Shown one piece after another: positions 26,869-35,331 of a stretch of 64,000 nucleotides of DNA. Each line of letters opens with the position of its first letter. The stretch's first letter is position 1. The DNA is from RHLJ01 sp965212165 (GTDB lineage Bacteria > Bacteroidota > Rhodothermia > Balneolales > Balneolaceae). The DNA is taken from contig OZ243096.1 of assembly GCA_965212165.1 (NCBI GenBank), positions 2,232,001 to 2,296,000 on the forward strand, given 5' to 3'. Position numbers and translations under genes: made by a program. The notes beneath the pieces were generated by a model. It was not told the origin of the DNA. It made no database searches and was given only the letters and a program-made list of their open reading frames with translations.

Positions 26869-27764
26869 TAAAAGAAGAAATAATCAAATATATCCCCGAA
26901 GTGTGGCACCTTCCAATAATTATTGGTTTCATACTTTTTAGCACAGTAGTAATAGCTTCTTTAACAAGAAGAATATTTAATAAGGCTATAAGAACTGCTG
27001 AACAAGGAGATAGTGAAGCACATGATTTAACAAACCTAAGGTTCTTAAAAAGGGGAGTATCTGTACTTATTTACTTGACTGGAATCAGTTTTGCTATATA
27101 TATGATTCCTACATTAAGAGTAATAGCTACATCACTTCTTGCTGGGGCTGGTTTATTTGCTATTGCAATTGGTTTTGCTTCACAACAAGCTCTTTCGAAC
27201 ATTGTTGGAGGAATATTCATAGTTATTTTTAAACCATATAAAATAAATGATCGGATTCAAATCAGAACCGATTTAACTGGTATAGTTGAGGATATCAATC
27301 TTCGGCATACTGTAATTCGAAATTTTGAAAACAAGAGAATCATCATACCGAATGCAATAATTAGTGATGAAGTTCTGATTAACTCGAATTATAGAGACGA
27401 TAAAATCGTAAAATGGATTGATGTAGGTATTAGCTATGATTCTGATATCGACCTAGCTCGCAAGATTATGCAAGATGAGGTAATTGCTCATCCAAATTTT
27501 AAAGATTATCGAACACAAGAAGAAATAAGTGATGGTGTAGAACTAGTACCAGTTCGTGTATTGTCACTTGGTGATTTCTCTGTAAATCTAAGAGCATGGG
27601 CAACTGCCGCTAACCCTCCTGAAGCCTTTGTTTTAGGTACAGATTTATTAGAAAGCATCAAAAAGAGATTCGATAAAGAAGGAGTTGAAATTCCATTCCC
27701 TTATCGAACGATTGTGTATAAAAAGGATCTAGAAAAAAATAATGAATTAGATTCTGATTCTTAG
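26865..27764 (+). CDS. Small-conductance mechanosensitive channel (MscS family)
   Basis: 299-residue inner-membrane channel that opens under membrane tension. Helices at about 12-36, 62-84 and 87-110, with the pore helix GLFAIAIGFASQQALSNIVG, then the beta domain (FKPYKINDRIQI; IIIPNAIISDEVLIN) and the C-terminal alpha/beta part. Three helices before the beta domain is the minimal MscS layout. The start is TTG overlapping the previous TGA (TTGA), which predicts coupled translation with the Ig-like lipoprotein. It ends 13 bp from the convergent OsmC gene. Confidence 0.92.
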   Translation: MIKEEIIKYIPEVWHLPIIIGFILFSTVVIASLTRRIFNKAIRTAEQGDSEAHDLTNLRFLKRGVSVLIYLTGISFAIYMIPTLRVIATSLLAGAGLFAIAIGFASQQALSNIVGGIFIVIFKPYKINDRIQIRTDLTGIVEDINLRHTVIRNFENKRIIIPNAIISDEVLINSNYRDDKIVKWIDVGISYDSDIDLARKIMQDEVIAHPNFKDYRTQEEISDGVELVPVRVLSLGDFSVNLRAWATAANPPEAFVLGTDLLESIKKRFDKEGVEIPFPYRTIVYKKDLEKNNELDSDS

Positions 27765-27777
27765 AATTCCACTTTTT

Positions 27778-28233
27778 TTACCCAATTAACGCTTCATCTT
27801 GAACAACAATAGTAGGGTTCATATTTACTTTTGAAGTAATTGAATTTGAAATCAAACATGCTACTTCAGATTTGTGCAAAATACGTTCAGCTTTGTTAGT
27901 TTGAGCTTCGTTAGTTATAGTAAGAGTTGGATTTAACGTGATTTCACTCATCATAAATTTACCATCCACTTTTTCAAGTTTACCAATTGCTTCAATATTC
28001 AAATTGAGGTACTCAAATTTTGAAAACTCAGCAATAGCGAGAAAAGTTGTCATTAAGCAACTACTAACTGAAGCCACAAATAAATGTTCAGGTGACCAGA
28101 TTCTTTCCATTCCTTTTGGAAATTCAGGTGGCGTAGCAACTTCGATAGTTTGATTTAGGACTGGTGAACTTAACTCACCTTTACGCTCTGAATTCCATTC
28201 TAAGTTAACTTCATAATTATGAACTGTATCCAT
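27778..28233 (-). CDS. OsmC/Ohr-family protein
   Basis: 151-residue OsmC-like protein. The two conserved cysteines are present in VSSCLMTTF and in EVACLISNSI, with the upstream WSPEHLFVAS motif. OsmC proteins reduce organic peroxides, and relatives in sulfur loci may handle persulfides. The start chosen is ATG at 28233, one base after the thioredoxin stop; a GTG at 28245 would overlap it. It is the last gene of the rhodanese-DUF2892-thioredoxin-OsmC run. Confidence 0.88.
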   Translation of the reverse strand: MDTVHNYEVNLEWNSERKGELSSPVLNQTIEVATPPEFPKGMERIWSPEHLFVASVSSCLMTTFLAIAEFSKFEYLNLNIEAIGKLEKVDGKFMMSEITLNPTLTITNEAQTNKAERILHKSEVACLISNSITSKVNMNPTIVVQDEALIG

Positions 28234-28234
28234 G

Positions 28235-28564
28235 TTAGTTCTCACTAGTTTTTGATATAATTATTGCTTCGAGCTGCTTTGCTTGCACAACTCCAGATTG
28301 CTGCCATAAAATATTTCCCTTATGAAATAGAATAAGAGTAGGGACTCCTCGAACTTGATATCGAATGGCCACATCTACATTTTTTTCGGCATCAATTTTA
28401 ATTATGTGTATATCATCACCTATTAGAGATTTCAACTCTTTAAGAATAGGATTCATCATTTTACAAGGAGTACACCAATCGGCATAAAAATCTACAAGTA
28501 CTGGCGTATCACCTTTAATTAGTTCACTAAACGACTGTTGTTTTGTATCAGTATTTGTATTCAT
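28235..28564 (-). CDS. Thioredoxin
   Basis: 109-residue thioredoxin with active site WCTPC (Cys31 and Cys34) in place of the usual WCGPC; the cis-proline segment RGVPTLILF is present. No signal peptide, so cytoplasmic. The WCTPC variant suggests a partner other than the standard reductase targets. Position in a rhodanese operon fits a role in releasing sulfide from persulfide carried by the rhodanese (inference). It starts 3 bp after the DUF2892 gene. Confidence 0.92.
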   Translation of the reverse strand: MNTNTDTKQQSFSELIKGDTPVLVDFYADWCTPCKMMNPILKELKSLIGDDIHIIKIDAEKNVDVAIRYQVRGVPTLILFHKGNILWQQSGVVQAKQLEAIIISKTSEN

Positions 28565-28567
28565 ATT

Positions 28568-28822
28568 CTATTTAATCTCGGTATAATTTGGTTCTTTCGC
28601 TTCTGTTTTGTCTTCTACATTAACTGCCGGGATAGCGCAACCAGATCTTCCAAAGCAGCCTTTATTGCTAAATACTTGCAGGAAGAAAATGCCACTTAAT
28701 AATCCAATAATTGGGTCTTTATACGACAATGATTGAGTTAAAAAGAATATTCCAGCAATTAAGCCTATTACTCTTCGTAAGTGCCAATCTGATAAAATAA
28801 TATGAAGGAATTGTGTACTCAC
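28568..28822 (-). CDS. DUF2892 (YgaP-like) small membrane protein
   Basis: 84-residue protein with two membrane helices (RRVIGLIAGIFFLTQSL and DPIIGLLSGIFFLQVF), matching the C-terminal half of YgaP, where a rhodanese domain is fused to such helices. After them comes a Cys pair, NKGCFGRSGCAIP, that faces the cytoplasm if the helices form a hairpin. The start is GTG at 28822, directly after the rhodanese stop; a longer reading from 28885 overlaps the rhodanese gene and is less likely. Here rhodanese and helices are separate neighbouring genes, so they probably work as a two-part YgaP. Confidence 0.8.
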   Translation of the reverse strand: MSTQFLHIILSDWHLRRVIGLIAGIFFLTQSLSYKDPIIGLLSGIFFLQVFSNKGCFGRSGCAIPAVNVEDKTEAKEPNYTEIK

Positions 28823-28823
28823 A

Positions 28824-29138
28824 TTATTGTAATTGACTATTAAGTATTTGCCATCCACCACCATTATAAACACTTGTGAATCCATTAGATTCTAAAAGTC
28901 GTTTAGCAGAACCACTACGAGCACCTGATGCACAACATACAATCACAGGTTTCTCAAGATCTAATTTGGTTAAGCTATTGGAGAGATTTTGAAGAGGTAT
29001 ATTCTTTGAACCTTTAATATGACCACCTTTATACTCATTAGGTGTGCGTACATCAACAACATGAGCTCCATTTTGTAATAATTCTTTGTAGTCGACGGGT
29101 TCTTGAGGAGTAAATAATGATTTTAATGACTGAAACAT
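28824..29138 (-). CDS. Rhodanese-like sulfurtransferase
   Basis: 104-residue single-domain rhodanese. DVRTPNEYKGGHIKGSKNIP and the active-site loop CCASGARSGSAKRL (catalytic Cys69) are intact, with the C-terminal YNGGGW motif seen in YgaP- and GlpE-type proteins. It carries sulfane sulfur as a cysteine persulfide. It is the first gene of the four-gene run and lies 73 bp after the Crp/Fnr gene on the same strand, with its own promoter-like box and a palindrome in that gap. Confidence 0.92.
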   Translation of the reverse strand: MFQSLKSLFTPQEPVDYKELLQNGAHVVDVRTPNEYKGGHIKGSKNIPLQNLSNSLTKLDLEKPVIVCCASGARSGSAKRLLESNGFTSVYNGGGWQILNSQLQ

Positions 29139-29171
29139 AGATAATGTGATTTTTGTTTTAAATTTTCATCA

Positions 29172-29215
29172 CAAAGCTAAGTAATAACTCAAACCTGTTC
29201 AGTCACTTTTGTTAC
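29172..29215 (-). promoter_or_regulatory. Promoter with Crp/Fnr-type half-palindrome for the rhodanese operon
   Basis: On the minus strand TAGCTTTG (29179-29172) fits TAnnTTTG, but no good TTG box lies 19-21 nt upstream. Instead a palindrome, GTAAC-AAAA-GTGAC (29215-29202), one mismatch from perfect, is centred about 43 bp before the expected transcript start. That is the place where class II Crp/Fnr activators bind. The regulator gene just upstream is of that family; its binding here is inference. Confidence 0.5.
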
Positions 29216-29823
29216 AGAAGGGTGATCTTATTGCGCCCCAATTCAATAAGTTCTTTTTTTTCAAGTTGCTTTAGTATTCTTGATATAACAACTCGTGCTG
29301 TTCCCATTTCATTTGCGATCTGCTCATGCGTTATGGATAGGGTATAAGACCCAGTAGCGATTTTCTTTTTTTGAAGATAGCTGAGTAAACGATCATCCAT
29401 ATTTTTGAATGTGAGTTCGTTTACTACTTCAAGCAGTTCTTCAAAACGAGCATAATAAATCTGAAAAATATATCCGACCCATTCCGGAAAATTGCGAATA
29501 ACCTGATCCATTTTATCAATAGGGATCATTAGAACTTCGCAATCCTCTTCAGCAACGGCTTTAATTTTACTTTTTTCACTATGAATCCCTCCTAAAAACG
29601 ACATTATGCAGGTTTCACCTGGATTTATGTAATACAAGAACATCTCCCTATATTCATCATCGGTTTGTAGAACTCTGATTGATCCTTTCGTTACAATTGG
29701 AAGGGAATGAATGAATGTTTCTTCATTTTGAATAGTTTCATTCTTATTGAAAGATCGTAACTCTCCATAAGCCGTAAGCTTTTCAAGCATGTTTGGAGTA
29801 GCCATAAAATCTTTTGAATTCAT
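29212..29823 (-). CDS. Crp/Fnr-family transcriptional regulator
   Basis: 203-residue regulator: cyclic-nucleotide-binding-like beta barrel (about 15-120, with GETCIMSFLGG) and a C-terminal winged helix with recognition segment LSITHEQIANEMGTARVVIS (quoted to twenty residues). There is no N-terminal Cys cluster, so it is not an oxygen-sensing Fnr of the 4Fe-4S type. The effector could be a cyclic nucleotide, haem ligand or a reactive sulfur/nitrogen species. It stands just before the rhodanese operon and is probably its regulator. Confidence 0.9.
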   Translation of the reverse strand: MNSKDFMATPNMLEKLTAYGELRSFNKNETIQNEETFIHSLPIVTKGSIRVLQTDDEYREMFLYYINPGETCIMSFLGGIHSEKSKIKAVAEEDCEVLMIPIDKMDQVIRNFPEWVGYIFQIYYARFEELLEVVNELTFKNMDDRLLSYLQKKKIATGSYTLSITHEQIANEMGTARVVISRILKQLEKKELIELGRNKITLL

Positions 29824-29943
29824 ATGAGGGTATTGGTTTTGAGTATATAATAGTGATATCCTCAGAAAATAGAGCTAGAAAATTGAAGAGTTATAAAAGA
29901 GGTTAATATTTTAGAATAGCTAACAACTAGTAAAACAAATTAT

Positions 29944-29963
29944 TAACTTTGGAAACGCTTCCA
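29944..29963 (+). promoter_or_regulatory. Promoter box and LacI-type operator before the fused mutase gene
   Basis: TAACTTTG (29944-29951) fits the TAnnTTTG promoter box. Overlapping it, TGGAAACGCTTCCA (29950-29963) is a near-palindrome with central CG and matches the cre/LacI-family operator layout (TGnAAnCGnTnnCA), 20 bp before the start codon. A bound LacI-type protein would cover the transcript start. The only LacI-type regulator in this window is the product of 11640-12650. Confidence 0.5.
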
Positions 29964-29983
29964 TGAACCGAAAAACATCGTAG

Positions 29984-32900
29984 ATGTCTACTAAAACAAA
30001 ATCAGATACAGGTAAAGAAAATCAGAACGACCAAGAGCTGTATACTACTACACCTTATTCCGCAAAGAACAAAATCCGATTTGTAACAGCCGCTAGCTTA
30101 TTTGATGGGCACGATGCTAGTATAAACATCATGCGCCGTATTTTGCAGGGTAGTGGAGCTGAGGTGATTCATTTAGGTCATAATAGATCGGTTCATGAAA
30201 TTGTAAATTGTGCTATTCAGGAAGATGTACAAGGAATAGCTATAAGTTCGTACCAAGGCGGACACGTAGAATATTTCAAATACATGGTTGAGCTACTTGC
30301 CGAGCAAGGCGCTGAACATATAAAAGTATTTGGAGGAGGAGGAGGAGTTATCGTACAGGATGAAATTGATGATCTCCATAACGCTGGTGTTACTCGTATT
30401 TTTTCGGTCGATGATGGAAGTAAAATGGGGCTTCAAGGAATGATAAATCACATGCTTCACGAATGTGACTTTGATCCCATCAAGGTAAAAGAAATTCATC
30501 CAGAAAATATATTTGATAAGGATGTTATTACCATAGCTAAATGTATTACCGCTCTTGAAAATGACCATTCAGATGTTATTAGATTTAATGACGGTAAACT
30601 ATTGTACAGCAGTGGTAAAGAGCTTTCAGATAAAAATGATATTAACACTCCATTAATAGGAATTACAGGGACAGGTGGAGCTGGTAAGAGTTCATTAACC
30701 GATGAAATCGTACGACGCTTTTTAACCGAATTTGAAGACATTAGTATCGGAATTATATCCGTAGATCCATCCCGATTAAAGACGAGTGGAGCACTACTTG
30801 GTGATCGTATTCGAATGAATAGTATAGATACCGAACGAGTGTTTATGAGAAGTCTTGCAACTCGAGCTTCTAATCGATCTACAAGTGCAGCTTTGGAATC
30901 TGTGATTGCATTATACAAAGTGTCTGGTTTCGATTTAATAATTGTAGAGACTAGTGGAATTGGGCAAAGTGGAACCGAGATTGTAGACCTAACTGATATT
31001 CCAATGTATGTGATGACCAGCGAATATGGTGCATCGACACAGCTTGAGAAGATTAACATGTTAGATCTGGCTGATTTAGTGGTCTTAAACAAGTTTGAGA
31101 AGAAAGGATCTTTAGATGCACTTCGTGATATCAGAAAGCAAATGATTCGGAATTCTGGACAATGGCATGCAAACCCTGAGGATATGGCAGTATTTCCTAC
31201 CATAGCAGCTCAGTTTAATGATGAAGGTGTAAATCGCTTGTTTAAGGCAATGGTTGATAGAATCAACGAGAAGTACGAGTTGAACTGGGAAACGTCGATT
31301 TACACCAATTCTAAGCCTACAGAAAGCATTCAGGCGCAAGCGATCATCCCTGGAAAACGAGTTCGATATTTATCTGAGATTTCAGATACCATTCGTAATT
31401 ATCATCAATGGGCGGATCAGCAAATTGAAATTGCCTCGAAATGGGATGAGATTCGAGGTACGTTGGCTCAACTCGAAGATATAAAAGGAGTGGAAAAGCC
31501 TACGATTGAACAACTATCGAAGATGAAATCTAGATGGGAAGATGAGCTAGATCGTACTCCAAAGGCAATTTTAGAAGGATGGGATGAGCTATCAGATCGA
31601 TATAAAGCCGATAGTTTCGATATTCAGATTCGTGATAAAGTGATTAAAAATGAATTATATCGGGAATCCTTAAGTGGATTGAAGATTCCTAGAGTCGCCG
31701 TTCCTAAGATGAATCACGCTGGGGAACGACTTAAATTCGCATTAAAGGAAAATCTACCGGGTTATTTCCCATATACCGCAGGTGTATTTCCTTTTAAACG
31801 AGAAGGAGAAGACCCAACTCGGATGTTTGCAGGAGAGGGAACTCCAGAAAGAACCAATAAGCGTTTCCATTTTGTAAGTGAAGGTTTGCCAGCGGCTCGA
31901 CTTTCAACCGCTTTTGATTCCGTCACCTTGTATGGAGAAGATCCAGGATATCGTCCTGATATTTACGGAAAGATTGGGAACTCTGGAGTGAGTATTTGTA
32001 CACTAGATGATATGAAAAAGCTGTATTCAGGCTTTGAACTAACGTCTCCAACTACTTCGGTTTCGATGACAATCAATGGTCCAGCGCCAATGATTTTAGC
32101 GATGTATATGAATACAGCAATTGATCAGGAAGTGGAACGCTATTTGAAAGCAGAAGGAAAATGGGATGAAGCTCAACTGAAAATCAAGGCTTATTTTAAA
32201 GAACGTGGAATAGAAGCTCCGACCTACGTAAATGATATACCAAAAGGGAATACAGGGTTTGGATTAAACACCTTAGGAGTTACGGGTGATTTACTTGTTG
32301 AACCAGAAATCTATGCTCAGATTAAAGCAAAGACCTTAAGTTCTGTTCGTGGAACCGTTCAAGCCGATATTCTAAAAGAAGATCAGGCACAGAACACCTG
32401 CATATTCTCTACTGAATTTGCACTTAAAATGATGGGCGATGTACAGGAGTATTTCACCCAGCATAAAGTTCGTAATTATTATTCAGTGTCTATTTCTGGA
32501 TATCATATTGCAGAAGCAGGAGCGAACCCTGTTACTCAAGCTGCTTTTACTTTAGCGAATGGATTTACTTTTGTAGAATATTACCTCGCTCGCGGTCTAA
32601 GTGTAGATGATTTCGCACATAATTTATCCTTCTTTTTTAGCAATGGATTAGATCCTGAATATGCGGTTATTGGTCGAGTTGCTCGACGTATTTGGGCGGT
32701 GGCTATGAAGAATAAATATGAGGCTAATGATCGATCTCAAAAGCTCAAATACCACATCCAAACTAGTGGGCGTTCGCTGCATGCGCAAGAAATTCAATTC
32801 AATGATATTCGTACTACTTTACAGGCTTTATTAGCTATTTATGATAATTGTAATTCATTGCACACCAATGCTTACGATGAAGCAATTACCACTCCAACTG

Positions 32901-33448
32901 AGGAGTCGGTAAGAAGGGCATTAGCTATTCAAATGATCATCAATAAAGAGTTGGGAACAGCTAAAAATGAGAATTTCAATCAGGGTTCATTTTTCATTGA
33001 AGAGCTCACTGATATGGTAGAAGAAGCCATCCTAACAGAGTTCGATCGAATCACAGAACGAGGTGGCGTTTTAGGTGCGATGGAAAGTATGTATCAACGC
33101 GGAAAAATTCAGGATGAAAGTCTGTATTACGAAACAAAAAAGCACACGGGTGAACTTCCGATAATTGGCGTAAATACCTTCTTTGCAAAAAACAGCGAAG
33201 AAGAGAAGACGCCTGTTGAATTAATCCGATCTACAGAAGAAGAGAAGAAGCAACAGATTGATAACTTAGAAGCTTTCTGGAAGCGAAACGAATCAGAAGT
33301 AGAAACGGCCATAGAACGACTTAAAACCGTAGCCCGAACAAATGGCAATCTATTTGATGAATTAATGGAAACAGTTAAAGTAGCTTCTCTCGGACAGATA
33401 TCTCATGCTTTATACGAAGTTGGCGGGCAGTATAGACGGAATATGTAA
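29984..33448 (+). CDS. icmF: Fused isobutyryl-CoA mutase (IcmF)
   Basis: 1154-residue coenzyme B12 enzyme carrying its own G-protein chaperone. Order: B12-binding domain (FDGHDASI, cobalt ligand His43), MeaI/MeaB-type GTPase domain with P-loop GGAGKSS (Lys235), linker helices, then the acyl-CoA mutase barrel with the family hallmark YTAGVFPFKREGEDPTR. This internal fusion separates IcmF from ordinary methylmalonyl-CoA mutase, where the B12 domain is C-terminal. It interconverts isobutyryl-CoA and n-butyryl-CoA and, in some members, pivalyl- or isovaleryl-CoA. The G-domain guards cofactor loading. It stands alone, with a LacI-like operator just upstream and a cluster of hairpins after the stop. 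Confidence 0.95.
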   Translation: MSTKTKSDTGKENQNDQELYTTTPYSAKNKIRFVTAASLFDGHDASINIMRRILQGSGAEVIHLGHNRSVHEIVNCAIQEDVQGIAISSYQGGHVEYFKYMVELLAEQGAEHIKVFGGGGGVIVQDEIDDLHNAGVTRIFSVDDGSKMGLQGMINHMLHECDFDPIKVKEIHPENIFDKDVITIAKCITALENDHSDVIRFNDGKLLYSSGKELSDKNDINTPLIGITGTGGAGKSSLTDEIVRRFLTEFEDISIGIISVDPSRLKTSGALLGDRIRMNSIDTERVFMRSLATRASNRSTSAALESVIALYKVSGFDLIIVETSGIGQSGTEIVDLTDIPMYVMTSEYGASTQLEKINMLDLADLVVLNKFEKKGSLDALRDIRKQMIRNSGQWHANPEDMAVFPTIAAQFNDEGVNRLFKAMVDRINEKYELNWETSIYTNSKPTESIQAQAIIPGKRVRYLSEISDTIRNYHQWADQQIEIASKWDEIRGTLAQLEDIKGVEKPTIEQLSKMKSRWEDELDRTPKAILEGWDELSDRYKADSFDIQIRDKVIKNELYRESLSGLKIPRVAVPKMNHAGERLKFALKENLPGYFPYTAGVFPFKREGEDPTRMFAGEGTPERTNKRFHFVSEGLPAARLSTAFDSVTLYGEDPGYRPDIYGKIGNSGVSICTLDDMKKLYSGFELTSPTTSVSMTINGPAPMILAMYMNTAIDQEVERYLKAEGKWDEAQLKIKAYFKERGIEAPTYVNDIPKGNTGFGLNTLGVTGDLLVEPEIYAQIKAKTLSSVRGTVQADILKEDQAQNTCIFSTEFALKMMGDVQEYFTQHKVRNYYSVSISGYHIAEAGANPVTQAAFTLANGFTFVEYYLARGLSVDDFAHNLSFFFSNGLDPEYAVIGRVARRIWAVAMKNKYEANDRSQKLKYHIQTSGRSLHAQEIQFNDIRTTLQALLAIYDNCNSLHTNAYDEAITTPTEESVRRALAIQMIINKELGTAKNENFNQGSFFIEELTDMVEEAILTEFDRITERGGVLGAMESMYQRGKIQDESLYYETKKHTGELPIIGVNTFFAKNSEEEKTPVELIRSTEEEKKQQIDNLEAFWKRNESEVETAIERLKTVARTNGNLFDELMETVKVASLGQISHALYEVGGQYRRNM

Positions 33449-33469
33449 TTGCTGATTAACGCTTATTTA

Positions 33470-33599
33470 CTGTCCTTTCTCGGGGAAGGACAGAGTCAAA
33501 ACTTGTTTTGGCTCAGGGACGAAGAGAAATTTTGTAGCTCTTACCGTCCTCCCTCTGAAATCAAACAAGTTTAATTTCGGTCTCCCTCTAAAGGGAGAC
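33470..33599. repeat. Cluster of short hairpins after icmF
   Basis: Within 130 bp there are several perfect inverted repeats: CTGTCCTT/AAGGACAG (33470-33493), CAAAAC-TT-GTTTTG near 33497-33510, GAAAT/ATTTC around 33557-33578, and GTCTCCCT/AGGGAGAC (33580-33599). The 231-bp gap holds no gene. It resembles a mobile repeat or an extended terminator between convergent genes. Confidence 0.5.
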
Positions 33600-33679
33600 A
33601 GTATTAGTTTAAATTAAAATTGATAAGCCTTTGCGAGTTGTGTGGTGTTGGGAGTACAAGGTTACAGCGGGAGATGAAT

Positions 33680-34474
33680 CTAAGTATTCTTCTTGTATCC
33701 TGTAGACCGCATAATCCATAGGAACATTCTTGGAAAAAATCTATTTAGCCAAACGCATAATTTCATCATAAATGGATGAATAACTAAGTTCGCTTTAGTC
33801 TTGACCGTGCGAGCAATAACCTTTCCAGCTTCCTGCTCCGACATCGTCGGAATAAGCCAATCGGCTATTTTGGGGATTCTAGCTTCACTAATGGGATTAT
33901 TCTTGAAATAGGGCGTGTTAACTTTTCCTAAAGCAATCATGGATACATTGAAACCTGTATTGAATAAATCAGCTTGCAGTGAATTTGAAAAACCCAAAAG
34001 CGCCCATCTTGATGGTATGTAGCCCGTTGCACCTGGAAAAGAAAAATAACATGCGGCTGAGTTAATAATAATGAAATGTCCCGTTCCTCTTTCTTGCATA
34101 TAGTCGAAGTACACTTTGCAAGTATATGCTGTCGCTAGATAGGGGGAATCCATTGTTTCTTTAATATGCGAAACAGATGATTCTTTAAATGAAAACCATT
34201 CACCAGCTCCTGCACAATTAATAATAATATCAGGAATTCCATGCTTTTCAATGATTATTTCAGCAGCATGTACGACAGCATCTTGATCTGATAAGTCGGT
34301 GGAATAAACATGTACATTTTTTCCAGATGGATCTAATTCTTTAGCGGCTAACTCTAGCTTTTCTAAATTTCTAGCTTGTAGAATTATAGTGGCTCCATTT
34401 TTTAATAGTTCGATTGCAGTAGCCTTTCCAATTCCACCAGATCCTCCAGTAACAAGAATGAGGGTTTTGTTCAT
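33680..34474 (-). CDS. SDR-family oxidoreductase
   Basis: 264-residue classical short-chain dehydrogenase. NAD(P) motif TGGSGGIGKATA (residues 9-20), NCAGAG strand motif, and the catalytic Ser...Tyr...: IINSAACYFSFPGATGYIPSRWA. In the last piece the usual YxxxK has Y at GYIPSRW with Arg in place of Lys, so the catalytic lysine is replaced. This may alter or abolish catalysis. The substrate is unknown; a lipid or sterol-like ketoreductase is possible. The start lies 2 bp after the DUF6090 stop, so the two are co-transcribed. Confidence 0.85.
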   Translation of the reverse strand: MNKTLILVTGGSGGIGKATAIELLKNGATIILQARNLEKLELAAKELDPSGKNVHVYSTDLSDQDAVVHAAEIIIEKHGIPDIIINCAGAGEWFSFKESSVSHIKETMDSPYLATAYTCKVYFDYMQERGTGHFIIINSAACYFSFPGATGYIPSRWALLGFSNSLQADLFNTGFNVSMIALGKVNTPYFKNNPISEARIPKIADWLIPTMSEQEAGKVIARTVKTKANLVIHPFMMKLCVWLNRFFPRMFLWIMRSTGYKKNT

Positions 34475-34476
34475 GC

Positions 34477-35202
34477 TTACCTTTTCAATTCGGCATTAAT
34501 AATTTCTAGCATTTGTTGACTTTCAATCACGTGCTCTTTCATTACTGTAGTGAAGAACTGTCTTTGTATGTCAGTTTTATAAATAAGAGCTATGAAATAA
34601 TTATTATTATATAATTCATTTAAATCAAACGGGAGGTATTTCAATCCGTTTTCGCGACCAATTTGTATAAAATGCTCATCAATAAAATTTTCTCTATCTG
34701 TTTTATCCACAGATCCCCAACTTAAATTTTGTTGAAATTTAGGCTGAGTTTCTTCAAAAAAGATAATTATTTCTTTTTTCAGAGATTGATTTCGAATTAT
34801 TTCAAATCCTTTATTTTCAATCATGTTGTACCCAGTTTCTGGTAGTTTAAGATCAGAGGTATTCATTAAGGCAAAATGAAAGTAATTCTCTAAGGAGTCT
34901 TGATCTGGGATTTTATTTTCGATTGCTGAAATAATAATAGCTCCAGATTGTCGATAAAAATCTATGGAGCGTACTCGGCTATTCAGTATGTCAATATTTT
35001 GCTCTAAATTTTCAGCTAAATTCTCTAGCAAATAGGTTTCAAGCTTTTTGTTCTTTTGCGCTTCATTCCAAGTATTAATCTGAAGAGCTATCAAAATTCC
35101 AATAACTACCAATACTATTTCGCCGATAGCATATTTGAAATACTTTCCAGTTTTATTTTCTGACATAAGATCGAATCTTATTTTTCTAAAGAATTTTATC
35201 AT
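34477..35202 (-). CDS. DUF6090 family membrane protein
   Basis: 241-residue protein with the highly typical opening MIKFFRKIRF, then MSENKTGKYFKYAIGEI and one membrane helix (about 30-45, IVLVVIGILIALQI) followed by NTWNEAQKN. The rest is a soluble, mainly helical domain. The family is nearly limited to Bacteroidota-type bacteria, where many paralogs exist and no function is known. The presence of one here is a good lineage marker. Confidence 0.9.
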   Translation of the reverse strand: MIKFFRKIRFDLMSENKTGKYFKYAIGEIVLVVIGILIALQINTWNEAQKNKKLETYLLENLAENLEQNIDILNSRVRSIDFYRQSGAIIISAIENKIPDQDSLENYFHFALMNTSDLKLPETGYNMIENKGFEIIRNQSLKKEIIIFFEETQPKFQQNLSWGSVDKTDRENFIDEHFIQIGRENGLKYLPFDLNELYNNNYFIALIYKTDIQRQFFTTVMKEHVIESQQMLEIINAELKR

Positions 35203-35331
35203 TGGTTATTTTGTGGTAAAGATGTACGACGATAGGTAGTTAATAATTAAAAACGATATAGCAAATAATAAATATTTGTTACGGATTCTATTACTTCGAT
35301 TCAAGGTATCTCTTCATACCATGTAGATCTT

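Noticed and set aside
29139..29211. TGTGAT...ATCACA pair in the rhodanese leader as a classic Crp site
   Set aside because: The spacer between the half-sites is 17 nt, much more than the 6 nt of Crp operators.
30496..31203. 235-codon open frame on the minus strand inside icmF
   Set aside because: Antisense to a gene with full-length family motifs; Ser/Ile/Leu-rich composition is that of a shadow frame, and it has no promoter or known domain.
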